Positions 1 to 6,609 of a stretch of DNA of 7,426 nt are shown one piece after another. Origin of the DNA: Bacillota bacterium (lineage in GTDB: Bacteria > Bacillota > Tb-RUG-66); assembly GCA_016288255.1 (NCBI GenBank), contig JAEEYS010000093.1, positions 1-7,426 of the forward strand, written 5' to 3'. The notes below the pieces were generated by a model. It saw nothing but the letters and a program-made list of their open reading frames with translations, was not told the DNA's origin and ran no database searches. Each line of letters begins with the position of its first letter. Position 1 is the first letter of the stretch. The position numbers and the translations under genes were made by a program.

Positions 1-292
1 CCTGATAGATCATCGCAATGTCTTTCCCTCTGATTTGGTTTAACTCTTGCTTATTCAGGCTTAGTATAGAGGTGTCCTGAAACAATATCTCACCTTCTAT
101 AATCTTGGCCGGCGGTGTAGGTATTAAACGCATAATAGAAAGCGCTGTCACGCTTTTGCCACAGCCGGACTCACCCACGATACCTAAGGTTTCGCCTTCA
201 CTTAAAGTAAAACTGACACCATTTACAGCATTAAAATAGGTGTCTTCTATAGGAAAGGCTACCTTTAGATTTTTTACTTGCAATAAAGACAA
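1..292 (-). CDS. Oligopeptide/dipeptide ABC transporter ATP-binding protein, N-terminal part (OppD/DppD-like)
   Basis: Only the first 97 codons are present; the gene runs off the left edge. The protein would hydrolyse ATP on the cytoplasmic face of a peptide- or nickel-type importer. Visible features are a start reading MSLLQVKNLKVAF, a Walker A motif GESGCGKS at residues 40-47, the family-typical segment EGEILFQDTSILSL, and the Q-loop glutamine at residue 97 in the context IAMIYQ. The wording around Walker A and the Q-loop fits the OppD/DppD branch better than generic importers. There is no ATG in frame near the start. TTG at 292-290 is preferred because AAGGGG lies 11 bases upstream; GTG at 304-302 overlaps that Shine-Dalgarno and is less likely. 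The substrate cannot be told without the rest of the protein and the permease and binding-protein genes. It is transcribed divergently from the sigma factor gene. Confidence 0.9.
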   Translation of the reverse strand, partial: MSLLQVKNLKVAFPIEDTYFNAVNGVSFTLSEGETLGIVGESGCGKSVTALSIMRLIPTPPAKIIEGEILFQDTSILSLNKQELNQIRGKDIAMIYQ

Positions 293-359
293 ATAGACAT
301 ACACCCCTTTCTGATATATCGTTTTGTTTGTTTCGTCATTTTCGGATTCTGTTACATGG

Positions 360-365
360 ATTATA
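360..365 (-). promoter_or_regulatory. Candidate -10 box for the ABC transporter gene
   Basis: Read on the minus strand this is a perfect TATAAT, about 70 bases upstream of the TTG start. No good -35 hexamer sits 16-18 bases upstream (TTTATT at 17), so it is a weak or activator-dependent candidate. The region is very AT-rich, so a chance match is possible. Confidence 0.35.
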
Positions 366-427
366 CATAATACATAAGATAAAATAAAAAATAATGTAAT
401 GTAGGTTGTATCCATTTACAGTGAGCT

Positions 428-480
428 GTTGAACCTTGTTGTGTGATTGGTTGTTTCTGCGCATGATAAGGTGTTACAAC
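428..480 (+). repeat. Long imperfect inverted repeat in the divergent spacer
   Basis: ACCTTGTTGTG (433-443) can pair with CATGATAAGGT (462-472) as RNA, using three G·U pairs, and GTTG (428-431) pairs with CAAC (477-480) below it. The G·U pairs would be A·C mismatches in the opposite transcript, so the fold favours plus-strand RNA. No promoter for such an RNA is evident, so chance is possible. Confidence 0.3.
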
Positions 481-616
481 GTAATATGACTTTATAAATT
501 ATAAATAGTTTAATGCACAACTCTAGTTTATGTCAAGATAAATATGCAGAAAAATATATTTATATAAATACAAAAAAATGTTATTATCGTAAAAAATGTT
601 CTTTATCCAGTGATTT

Positions 617-645
617 TTAACATATCTTTTCTTTTATGGTATAAT
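617..645 (+). promoter_or_regulatory. Sigma-A type promoter of the sigma/anti-sigma operon
   Basis: TTAACA at 617-622 (five of six to consensus) is separated by 17 bases from TATAAT at 640-645. A TG at 637-638 makes the -10 an extended one (TGGTATAAT). Transcription should begin near 652, leaving a leader of about 75 bases. This is a housekeeping-type promoter. I saw no TGAAC-type ECF promoter upstream, so autoregulation by the encoded sigma factor is not evident. Confidence 0.8.
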
Positions 646-651
646 GTCCTA

Positions 652-673
652 TATATGGCCATCAGGTCATATA
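652..673 (+). promoter_or_regulatory. Hairpin or operator at the predicted 5' end of the sigma transcript
   Basis: TATATGGCC (652-660) and GGTCATATA (665-673) pair over nine positions, one of them G·U, around a four-base loop ATCA. The repeat begins where transcription from TATAAT at 640-645 is expected to start. It could be a 5'-terminal stem-loop that protects the mRNA from decay, or at DNA level an operator that a dimeric repressor binds over the start site. The sequence does not decide between these. Confidence 0.5.
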
Positions 674-710
674 GCCGCATAAATATATGATGCCAACAGA
701 AAAGTCCCAT

Positions 711-718
711 AAGGGAGG
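711..718 (+). promoter_or_regulatory. Ribosome binding site that sets the sigma factor start
   Basis: AAGGGAGG ends seven bases before ATG at 726. An upstream in-frame ATG at 687 has no comparable site and would place the Shine-Dalgarno inside the coding region. The start at 726 is therefore chosen. Confidence 0.85.
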
Positions 719-725
719 CAAGGCA

Positions 726-1352
726 ATGAAATATTTAATGTCGATCTACCTTTTTGCGGATCTTTTATCCGATAAATCCCTGATTGAAAACGTTCAAAAA
801 GGTGATACGGATTCTTTTGAAAAGATCGTAAAACGATATGAAAAAAAAGTATACGCTACTGCTTTAAGAATGATCAAAGACCCTGATGAAGCTTATGACG
901 TAACACAAGAAGTTTTCATCAAAGTCTTTAAATATATTCAAAATTTCCGCGGAGACGCTCAATTTTCCACATGGCTTTTTCGTATTGTATCCAATGCCTG
1001 TATTGATATGATCCGAAAAAACGCAAAAGAAAAAGGAAAAACTTTTTCTATCGACGAACCGATACAAATACAGGAAAAAGAAAGTTATCTCTTGGAATTG
1101 GAATCCAAAGAGAGCACGCCGGAGCAAACTTTGGAAAAGAAAACGAAGCTTCAAATCATCAAAGACGCTATTTATCATTTACCGGAGGATCAGCGTATCG
1201 CCGTTATTCTAAGAGATATCCAAGGCTTTTCTTATCAGGAGATCGCTGAAATGACAGATTCCAATTTAGGTACCGTCAAATCGCGTATCAGTCGAGGCCG
1301 ATTTTATTTAAAACAATATTTAAAAGACAACGAGGAACTTTTTTCTTCGTAA
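726..1352 (+). CDS. ECF-type RNA polymerase sigma factor (sigma-70 family, SigW/RpoE-like)
   Basis: The 208-residue protein would bind core RNA polymerase and direct it to a dedicated regulon, typically cell-envelope stress or antimicrobial resistance. Region 2 covers about residues 31-98 and contains the conserved run DVTQEVFIKVFK (58-69) and the -10 recognition/melting segment FSTWLFRIVSNACIDMIRK (80-98). A charged linker at 99-142 is followed by region 4 at about 145-198, where LPEDQR (152-157) and the helix-turn-helix GFSYQEIAEMTDSNLGTVKS (167-186) are typical. Region 3 is absent, as in ECF factors. A hydrophobic N-terminal extension of about 14 residues (MKYLMSIYLFADLL) precedes the usual start of region 2. 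The next gene, 66 bases on, encodes the likely cognate anti-sigma factor. The exact ECF group and regulon cannot be fixed here. Confidence 0.93.
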   Translation: MKYLMSIYLFADLLSDKSLIENVQKGDTDSFEKIVKRYEKKVYATALRMIKDPDEAYDVTQEVFIKVFKYIQNFRGDAQFSTWLFRIVSNACIDMIRKNAKEKGKTFSIDEPIQIQEKESYLLELESKESTPEQTLEKKTKLQIIKDAIYHLPEDQRIAVILRDIQGFSYQEIAEMTDSNLGTVKSRISRGRFYLKQYLKDNEELFSS

Positions 1353-1418
1353 TGATGTCAAAAAAATTGTAGATAGATCATTAAAACGGGTTAAAAAATA
1401 GATAAGGGTTGTGATACC

Positions 1419-2288
1419 ATGGATTGTAAAACATTTTCAGAACAAATCTCTCTTTATATCGATAATATGTTGACGGAAGAAGAAAAAGAAGTCTTTGAAA
1501 ATCATTTGCGTAATTGTCCGTTCTGCCAAAAAGAGTTGCAGGATATGCAAAAAGCGGTTGATCTTCTGCATTTAGTAGAAAGTGAGACAGAATTGCCGGA
1601 AAAAGCAAATCTGATAGAAGATGTTCTACAAAAATGCGAGGAAAAAGAAGAAAAAGTGGTCCCTCTTCCCGTGAAGAAAAAACCCTTCCGATACATTGCT
1701 TATGTGGCGGCAATGCTATTGATCGCTGTTTTGTCCGTTCCCCTGCTGCAACAAGTTTTAGGCAGCAGATATGCCCAAGAAGATCTGGCAGAATCTGCGG
1801 CAGATCGATCCGCAGGCGGAAATGATCTTAACAATATGACCTATGATGGCTGTCTTGTCCCGGATTCTTCTGACGAAGAAATCACAGAAAACGCATCCGA
1901 TGAAAAAGAAGATGCTTTTAGTGATTCTGCCGATGACACGTCAAAAAATTCTGTGGAACAGGAACCCGGTGTCATCTCTTCTCCGGAAGCCGAAGAAGAT
2001 CCTTCTTCCCATGAACCACAGGAAGAAGCGATGATATCCGTTACTGTTTCTAAGATATCTTATGACGATTTTTACGCTATACTGACAGCCCACAAAGATA
2101 TCATCCTATTGGAACAGGCTGGTTATGGAAATGCAGACTACTATGCTGATATTATCTATACCAAAACAGACAAAAATGGGCTGGATTCCCTTTTATCGGA
2201 ATTAAAAAATCAAGGCATCCCTTATGAAAAGAAGGAAATTGCAAAAGAAAATTCAGAATCTTATACCGTTAAGTTTCTTATTAAATAA
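1419..2288 (+). CDS. Membrane-anchored zinc-finger anti-sigma factor (RsiW-like)
   Basis: The 289-residue protein should sequester the sigma factor encoded just upstream. Residues 1-50 form a zinc-binding anti-sigma domain with C3 and the signature H29-x3-C33-x2-C36 (HLRNCPFC). A basic stretch KKKPFR (86-91) precedes one membrane helix at about 91-110, giving an N-inside, C-outside topology. Residues about 121-203 are acidic and rich in Ser, Asp and Glu, like a disordered stalk. Residues about 204-289 form a compact alternating domain (SKISYDDFYAIL to YTVKFLIK) that I do not recognise and that probably senses or relays the signal. In this family, release of the sigma factor usually follows regulated proteolysis of the membrane protein; no protease gene is in the window. 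The likely ribosome binding site is AAGGG at 1404-1408, ten bases from the ATG. A terminator follows directly. Confidence 0.88.
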   Translation: MDCKTFSEQISLYIDNMLTEEEKEVFENHLRNCPFCQKELQDMQKAVDLLHLVESETELPEKANLIEDVLQKCEEKEEKVVPLPVKKKPFRYIAYVAAMLLIAVLSVPLLQQVLGSRYAQEDLAESAADRSAGGNDLNNMTYDGCLVPDSSDEEITENASDEKEDAFSDSADDTSKNSVEQEPGVISSPEAEEDPSSHEPQEEAMISVTVSKISYDDFYAILTAHKDIILLEQAGYGNADYYADIIYTKTDKNGLDSLLSELKNQGIPYEKKEIAKENSESYTVKFLIK

Positions 2289-2296
2289 TAAAAAGC

Positions 2297-2325
2297 AGGG
2301 CGCACTTCAGAGGCGTCCTTTTTTT
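2297..2325 (+). terminator. Intrinsic terminator of the sigma/anti-sigma operon
   Basis: AGGGCGC (2297-2303) pairs with GCGTCCT (2313-2319), with one G·U, around a nine-base loop. The last stem base begins a run of seven T (2319-2325). It lies nine bases after the anti-sigma stop codon and separates this operon from polA. Confidence 0.88.
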
Positions 2326-2365
2326 ATGGAAAGCGTCATAAATTTCTATTTCTTCCGCTTTTTAT

Positions 2366-2394
2366 TTGTATAATCTTTCTAATACAGTTAAAAT
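2366..2394 (+). promoter_or_regulatory. Probable polA promoter region (two overlapping candidates)
   Basis: Candidate A uses TTGTAT at 2366-2371, a 17-base spacer and TAAAAT at 2389-2394, giving a start near 2401 and a 35-base leader. Candidate B uses the perfect TATAAT at 2369-2374, but no good -35 hexamer lies at the right distance. Both sit between the upstream terminator and polA, so a promoter is expected here. Confidence 0.55.
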
Positions 2395-2435
2395 AGAGAT
2401 ATAAGCTTAAATGAAAATCAGAATAGGAGAAAAAT

Positions 2436-5045
2436 ATGATAAACGATACCCTGGTTTTAATAGATGGATTCGGTCTGTTGCATCGCGCTTTTTATGCCAT
2501 CCCCTCCCTTTCCAATTCCAAAGGGATGCATGTCAATGCCATTTACGGCATGGCAAATATGCTTTTTAAAATTCTGGAAGAATACAAACCCGATTATTGC
2601 ATTTCTGCTTTGGATGTGAAAGGCCCTACTTTTCGTCATCTTCAATACGAAAATTATAAAGCCCAGAGAAAAGCTATGCCGGAAGAACTTGCGGAACAAA
2701 TTCCGCTTATGGAAAAACTCTTTCAGGGTTTTCGAATTCAAACCGCTTCCAAAGAAGGGTTTGAGGGTGATGATCTAATCGGTTCTGTGGCCAAAAAAGC
2801 GGGTAAAATGGGTATCAAAACCTATATCGTGACCGGAGACAAGGATTGTCTCCAACTAGTGGATGATAACATCACTGTTCTCCTGACCAGAAAAGGGATT
2901 TCCAACGTTGATGTTTTTCATATCGATGATGTTATCGAAAAATACGGCACCGCGCCTGCCGGCGTGGTGGATATCAAAGCGCTGATGGGAGATTCTTCCG
3001 ATAATATTCCCGGTGTCAAAGGCATTGGAGAAAAAACAGCGGTAAAACTGATCAAAGAATACAAGACCATTGAAAACCTGTATGAAAAGATAGAGCAAGT
3101 AAAAGAAAAAAAGGCAAAAGAAAACTTGTTGCAGTATAAAGACGATGCTTTTTTAAGCAAACATTTGGCAACGATCGTCACAGATCTTCCCATAGAAGAA
3201 TCACTGTTTGTTCCCTGGACGGGTGTTGATCCCAAAAAGTTGACGGCCTTGTTTCAGGAAATGGAATCCACTTCCCTGTTAAGAAAATTGCCCCGTCAGC
3301 AAGAAATGGATCAAACAGAAAAAAAAGAATCCGAATCGGTTTTGCCAAACGGTTCCATCACCGACGATTTTTCTTTGGATGGATTAGAAAAAATTTATAT
3401 TTATGCAGAATCGCAAAAAGATCTGGAAGGAGAATATCATATCAACCGATTTGCTATGACTTCTCCTAAAAAAGCTATTTTTCTCAGCCAAAACGCTGGC
3501 AAAGAGGATTTGGAAAAGTTAAAAACCGTATGGACTGCTCCCCATATCACAAAATATGTCTATGACTTAAAAAACTGGTATCACATTTTAGCCAGCTATG
3601 ATATTTTGCCTTATGGTGAGATTTTTGACATGGTATTAGCTTCTTATGTGATCGACCCTTCCGCTCCTCTTTCTTTCGAAGAGATCGCATTTCGAGAAAC
3701 CGGTGCTTTTTTAGATCCGGAAAGCGCCTCTTCCCTGCCGCAAGAGCAATTATCCGCTTTGAAAGCGGGATGGATGGAAGAAACCTGCAAAGCACTGCAG
3801 CAAAAAATGGAAGAAAAAGAAGTTTTATCTTTATATCATGACATCGAGATCCCTTTATCCAAAGTTTTATTTGAAATGGAGCATTTCGGATTCAATATTG
3901 ATAAAGCGGCCTTAAATACACTGAATGAATCCTTTAAAGAAACGATCCAGAGATTAGAACAGGAAATCTATCAAGAAGCGGGAGAAACCTTCAATATCAA
4001 TTCCCCCAAACAATTGGGAACTCTTTTGTTTGAAAAAATGGGGCTTCCTGTGATCAAAAAAACAAAAACTGGCTACTCCACCGATAACGCTGTTTTGGAC
4101 GAGCTGTCCAAAAGTTATCCCATTGCGGAAAAAATACAGGAGTATCGAGCTGTCACAAAACTGGAAGGCACTTATGGGACCGGTATTTTAAAGCTGATCA
4201 ATTCCAAAACGCATAAGATCCATACCACTTTTCAGCAAACAGTGACCAATACGGGACGGCTTAGTTCCACAGAACCCAACATGCAGAATATCCCCGTTAA
4301 AACAGAATTGGGCCGAGATATTCGAAAAGTCTTTATTCCGAGCGTCCCGGACAATGTGATTTTAGCGGCGGATTATTCTCAGATCGAGCTTCGGCTTTTG
4401 GCCCATTTGTCACAAGACAAAAACCTGATGTACGCTTTTCAGCACGATATCGACATCCATGCCCTAACCGCTTCGGAAGCGTTTGGTGTTCCCCTGGAAG
4501 AGGTCACTTCGGCCATGCGCTCCAAAGCCAAAGCGGTCAACTTCGGTATCGTCTACGGTATCAGCAGTTTTGGCTTAAGCAACAACTTAAAGATCCCCAC
4601 AAAAGAAGCGCAGGAATATATCGATCACTATTTTAGGACTTATCCAGGCGTGCAGCAATACATCGACGCAGTGATAAAAGAAGCGAAGAAAAACGGTTAT
4701 GTACGCACCATGCTCCATCGTGTTCGATATATCCCGGATCTTAACAATAAAAACTTTATGAAACGGTCTTTTGCCGAACGGGCCGCTGTCAACACCACGA
4801 TCCAAGGCAGCGCGGCGGATTTGATCAAGCTGGCAATGATCGAGATCGCGGAAGAAATGGAAAAAAGAAAGCTCAACTCTAAAATGGTTTTACAAGTGCA
4901 CGACGAATTGATTTTTGACGTGCCGCAAGTGGAATTGACAGAAATGACTGAATTGGTGACTCAAAAAATGGAACACGCTTTTCAACTTTCCATACCTTTG
5001 GTCGTGAATGTAAGTTCCGGCAAAAACTGGTATGAAGCAAAATAA
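2436..5045 (+). CDS. polA: DNA polymerase I
   Basis: The 869-residue enzyme fills gaps in repair and removes RNA primers from Okazaki fragments. Residues 1 to about 290 form the 5'-3' exonuclease, with acidic metal-binding residues in LIDGFG (D10), EGDD (D112, D113), TGDKD (D135, D137) and GDSSDNIPG (D186, D189). Residues about 305-460 correspond to the 3'-5' proofreading fold but lack its DEDD acids: the first motif reads IYIYAES (320-326) and the second LKNW (378-381) where active enzymes have LKYD. This domain is therefore probably inactive, as in Bacillus and Thermus polymerases. The polymerase domain fills the C-terminal half: motif A DYSQIELR begins at D646, the O helix runs from R695 through K699 and F703 to Y707, and motif C is VHDE with H822, D823 and E824. 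The length matches Firmicutes homologues. AGGAG at 2425-2429 lies six bases from the ATG. Confidence 0.98.
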   Translation: MINDTLVLIDGFGLLHRAFYAIPSLSNSKGMHVNAIYGMANMLFKILEEYKPDYCISALDVKGPTFRHLQYENYKAQRKAMPEELAEQIPLMEKLFQGFRIQTASKEGFEGDDLIGSVAKKAGKMGIKTYIVTGDKDCLQLVDDNITVLLTRKGISNVDVFHIDDVIEKYGTAPAGVVDIKALMGDSSDNIPGVKGIGEKTAVKLIKEYKTIENLYEKIEQVKEKKAKENLLQYKDDAFLSKHLATIVTDLPIEESLFVPWTGVDPKKLTALFQEMESTSLLRKLPRQQEMDQTEKKESESVLPNGSITDDFSLDGLEKIYIYAESQKDLEGEYHINRFAMTSPKKAIFLSQNAGKEDLEKLKTVWTAPHITKYVYDLKNWYHILASYDILPYGEIFDMVLASYVIDPSAPLSFEEIAFRETGAFLDPESASSLPQEQLSALKAGWMEETCKALQQKMEEKEVLSLYHDIEIPLSKVLFEMEHFGFNIDKAALNTLNESFKETIQRLEQEIYQEAGETFNINSPKQLGTLLFEKMGLPVIKKTKTGYSTDNAVLDELSKSYPIAEKIQEYRAVTKLEGTYGTGILKLINSKTHKIHTTFQQTVTNTGRLSSTEPNMQNIPVKTELGRDIRKVFIPSVPDNVILAADYSQIELRLLAHLSQDKNLMYAFQHDIDIHALTASEAFGVPLEEVTSAMRSKAKAVNFGIVYGISSFGLSNNLKIPTKEAQEYIDHYFRTYPGVQQYIDAVIKEAKKNGYVRTMLHRVRYIPDLNNKNFMKRSFAERAAVNTTIQGSAADLIKLAMIEIAEEMEKRKLNSKMVLQVHDELIFDVPQVELTEMTELVTQKMEHAFQLSIPLVVNVSSGKNWYEAK

Positions 5046-5057
5046 GGACGGTAAAAT

Positions 5058-5660
5058 ATGATGCATAAAAAAGTAATTGGTTTGACCGGCGGGATCGGCT
5101 CCGGTAAAAGTCAGGTTTCTAAAATATTAAAAGAATTGGGCGCTTCTATTATCGATACAGATGCGGTTTATCATGATCTGCTGTTGACAGACAAAGAATT
5201 GATTTGCCGTTTAGGAGAAGCTTTTGGCAGTGAAGTCATTGAAAACGGTACATTAAATCGCAAAAAATTAGCTCCCATTGTTTACCACAACAAAGAAAAA
5301 ATGGCGCTTTTGAATCAGATCACACATCCGGTGATCTATGAAGAAATCGTCCGCCGCATTGCTTGCTACCAAGAAGATCCGCTCACGAAACTGATCGTAT
5401 TGGACTCTCCCCTTTTGATCAATACGCATTTGGCGCCTTTGGCGGAAGAGATTTGGTATGTGGTCGTAGACCTTGACACACGCATAAAACGGATCATCAA
5501 ACGCGACGGTTCTTCTTATGAAGAAGTCTTAAATAAGATGAAATCACAAAGAAGCGACGAAGAAAACATTCCGTTCGCAGACAAAGTCATATATAATAAT
5601 GGTACTGTACACGAATTAAAAAAATATGTAGAAGAGTTATGGAGAAATACCCTTGAATAA
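5058..5660 (+). CDS. coaE: Dephospho-CoA kinase
   Basis: The 200-residue cytoplasmic enzyme phosphorylates the ribose 3'-hydroxyl of dephospho-CoA with ATP, the last step of coenzyme A synthesis. The P-loop GGIGSGKS is at residues 11-18, followed by the family motif IIDTDAVYHDLL (31-42). The core motif is DSPLLIN at 116-122, where many relatives read DVPLLFE. The lid segment RIKRIIKRDGSSYEEVLNKM and the late motif FADKVIYNNG are also typical. The length is normal. The start is ATG at 5058, 12 bases after the polA stop, with AAGGA nine bases upstream; a second ATG follows directly. The 3' end overlaps the next gene by eight bases. Co-transcription with polA is likely, since no terminator or promoter intervenes. 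Confidence 0.97.
   Translation: MMHKKVIGLTGGIGSGKSQVSKILKELGASIIDTDAVYHDLLLTDKELICRLGEAFGSEVIENGTLNRKKLAPIVYHNKEKMALLNQITHPVIYEEIVRRIACYQEDPLTKLIVLDSPLLINTHLAPLAEEIWYVVVDLDTRIKRIIKRDGSSYEEVLNKMKSQRSDEENIPFADKVIYNNGTVHELKKYVEELWRNTLE
5641..5645 (+). promoter_or_regulatory. Ribosome binding site inside coaE supporting a TTG start
   Basis: GGAGA lies seven bases before TTG at 5653 and within the last codons of coaE. It supports starting the transglycosylase at this TTG, which also gives a proper membrane anchor; the first in-frame ATG (5794) would remove the anchor. Confidence 0.75.
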
Positions 5661-6243
5661 GAAAAAAAAGAAAATCAATAAAAAAAGAAATCGAATATTA
5701 CTTGCCATTTTTTTATTGACAATCAGTTATGTTTTGTTTCACAACACACCATCCAATCTACTTTCCCGCTCTTCCGACTATGATAAAATTATTATGTCGG
5801 AAGCAAGAAATTATGATTTGGATCCCCTATTGGTAGCGTCAGTGATCTGGGTAGAAAGCAGGTTTGATCCAAAAGCGGAATCTCCCAAAGGAGCGATCGG
5901 ATTGATGCAGATCATGCCGGAAACAGGCGAATGGATCGCCAATAAAATGGATATCAGTCATTATAAGGATACCATGCTGAAAGATCCTGCCACCAATATT
6001 AAAATGGGCTGTTGGTATTTGAATTATCTGACCAAACAGTATAACGGCAATATCAAATTAGCCTTAGCCGCTTATAACGGCGGCATCGGCAATGTGAACC
6101 ACTGGCTGGATACCAAGCTCATTACCGGTAAAAACATAGACGGTATCCCTTATGATGAAACCAGAAATTACGTAAAACAAATTTTAAACATCTATAACAA
6201 ATATCAAAACATTTATGAAATGAAAGAAGAAACGCTGTGGTAA
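5653..6243 (+). CDS. Membrane-anchored lytic transglycosylase (SLT domain)
   Basis: The 196-residue protein should cleave the MurNAc-GlcNAc bond of peptidoglycan without hydrolysis, forming 1,6-anhydro ends. A very basic N-terminus (residues 2-14) precedes one hydrophobic helix at about 15-30, which is a membrane anchor or uncleaved signal; no lipobox is seen. The SLT domain covers about residues 42-190. The catalytic glutamate is E68 in WVESRFDP, followed by GAIGLMQIMPETG, then AAYNGGIGNVNHWL, and near the end YDETRNYVKQIL, the usual order in this family. It starts with TTG and overlaps coaE by eight bases, which suggests translational coupling. Whether it acts in growth, spore formation or assembly of an envelope machine cannot be told from the sequence. 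Confidence 0.93.
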   Translation: MNKKKKKINKKRNRILLAIFLLTISYVLFHNTPSNLLSRSSDYDKIIMSEARNYDLDPLLVASVIWVESRFDPKAESPKGAIGLMQIMPETGEWIANKMDISHYKDTMLKDPATNIKMGCWYLNYLTKQYNGNIKLALAAYNGGIGNVNHWLDTKLITGKNIDGIPYDETRNYVKQILNIYNKYQNIYEMKEETLW

Positions 6244-6300
6244 CAACTTTTAACAACAAAAATCACAGCCATTCGGATTTTAGATGTCAGACCGATGAAT

Positions 6301-6305
6301 AGGAG
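6301..6305 (+). promoter_or_regulatory. Ribosome binding site that sets the start of the small membrane gene
   Basis: AGGAG lies seven bases before ATG at 6313. An earlier in-frame ATG at 6295 would put this site inside the coding region and has no site of its own. Confidence 0.8.
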
Positions 6306-6312
6306 TTTTAAC

Positions 6313-6570
6313 ATGAACAAAGGTTGGTTGACCAAACATAAAAGAAATGAGGAAAACGAAATCAAAAGAGACAAGAAAGAAAAATTCGATTGGAAAGAAT
6401 TTTGGATCAATTATCTCAGTTTTGTTGTTCCCTATATACTCCTTCTTCTTGTGATTGTTTTTATTATCTCTATCGTCATGTTTCTTTTGTATCGATTTTT
6501 TGTTGTGCCTCGAAATATAGAAAACGATCTTTCTATGATTTCATACTGGATCGCTGCAGGAAATCATTGA
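6313..6570 (+). CDS. Small single-pass membrane protein of unknown function
   Basis: I do not recognise this 85-residue protein. Residues 1-31 are strongly charged and Lys/Glu-rich (for example EIKRDKKEKFDWKEFW at 16-31). A long hydrophobic segment follows at about 35-65, with a Pro at 40 and aromatic residues at its end, then a short tail of about 20 residues. The basic N-terminus suggests N-inside topology. A good ribosome binding site and a clean start support a real gene. It lies 69 bases after the transglycosylase with no visible terminator or promoter between, so it is probably the last gene of the polA unit. The stop codon lies within the -35 box of the tRNA promoter. Confidence 0.75.
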   Translation: MNKGWLTKHKRNEENEIKRDKKEKFDWKEFWINYLSFVVPYILLLLVIVFIISIVMFLLYRFFVVPRNIENDLSMISYWIAAGNH

Positions 6571-6595
6571 CTTTAAGACCCGATTTTTATATAAT
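6567..6595 (+). promoter_or_regulatory. Promoter of tRNA-Leu
   Basis: TTGACT at 6567-6572, a 17-base spacer and TATAAT at 6590-6595 form a near-consensus sigma-A promoter. The start is expected near 6602, about eight bases before the mature tRNA. The -35 box contains the TGA stop of the preceding gene (6568-6570). Confidence 0.9.
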
Positions 6596-6609
6596 GATTT
6601 TGTTATCTT

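Larger units (their letters stand above)
293..725. other. Divergent AT-rich intergenic region
   Basis: This stretch of about 430 bases separates the leftward ABC transporter gene from the rightward sigma factor gene. I find no convincing gene in it. It holds a candidate leftward -10 box at 360-365, a long imperfect inverted repeat at 428-480, a direct repeat AAAAAATGTT at 573-582 and 591-600 (18-base period), the rightward promoter at 617-645 and a hairpin at 652-673. Its length is more than two simple promoters need, so binding sites for regulators or a small RNA are possible, but nothing identifies them. Confidence 0.6.

Noticed and set aside
573..600. Direct repeat AAAAAATGTT, two copies with an 18-base period
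   Set aside because: Two copies of an A-rich word in an AT-rich spacer are weak evidence; no CRISPR-like or iteron array is formed.
687..725. Longer N-terminus for the sigma factor from ATG 687
   Set aside because: The strong AAGGGAGG at 711-718 is correctly placed for ATG 726, and the added residues match no sigma-factor feature.
1381..1713. 110-codon open frame on the minus strand opposite the anti-sigma gene
   Set aside because: No ribosome binding site or recognisable domain; it covers the start of a well-supported gene on the other strand.
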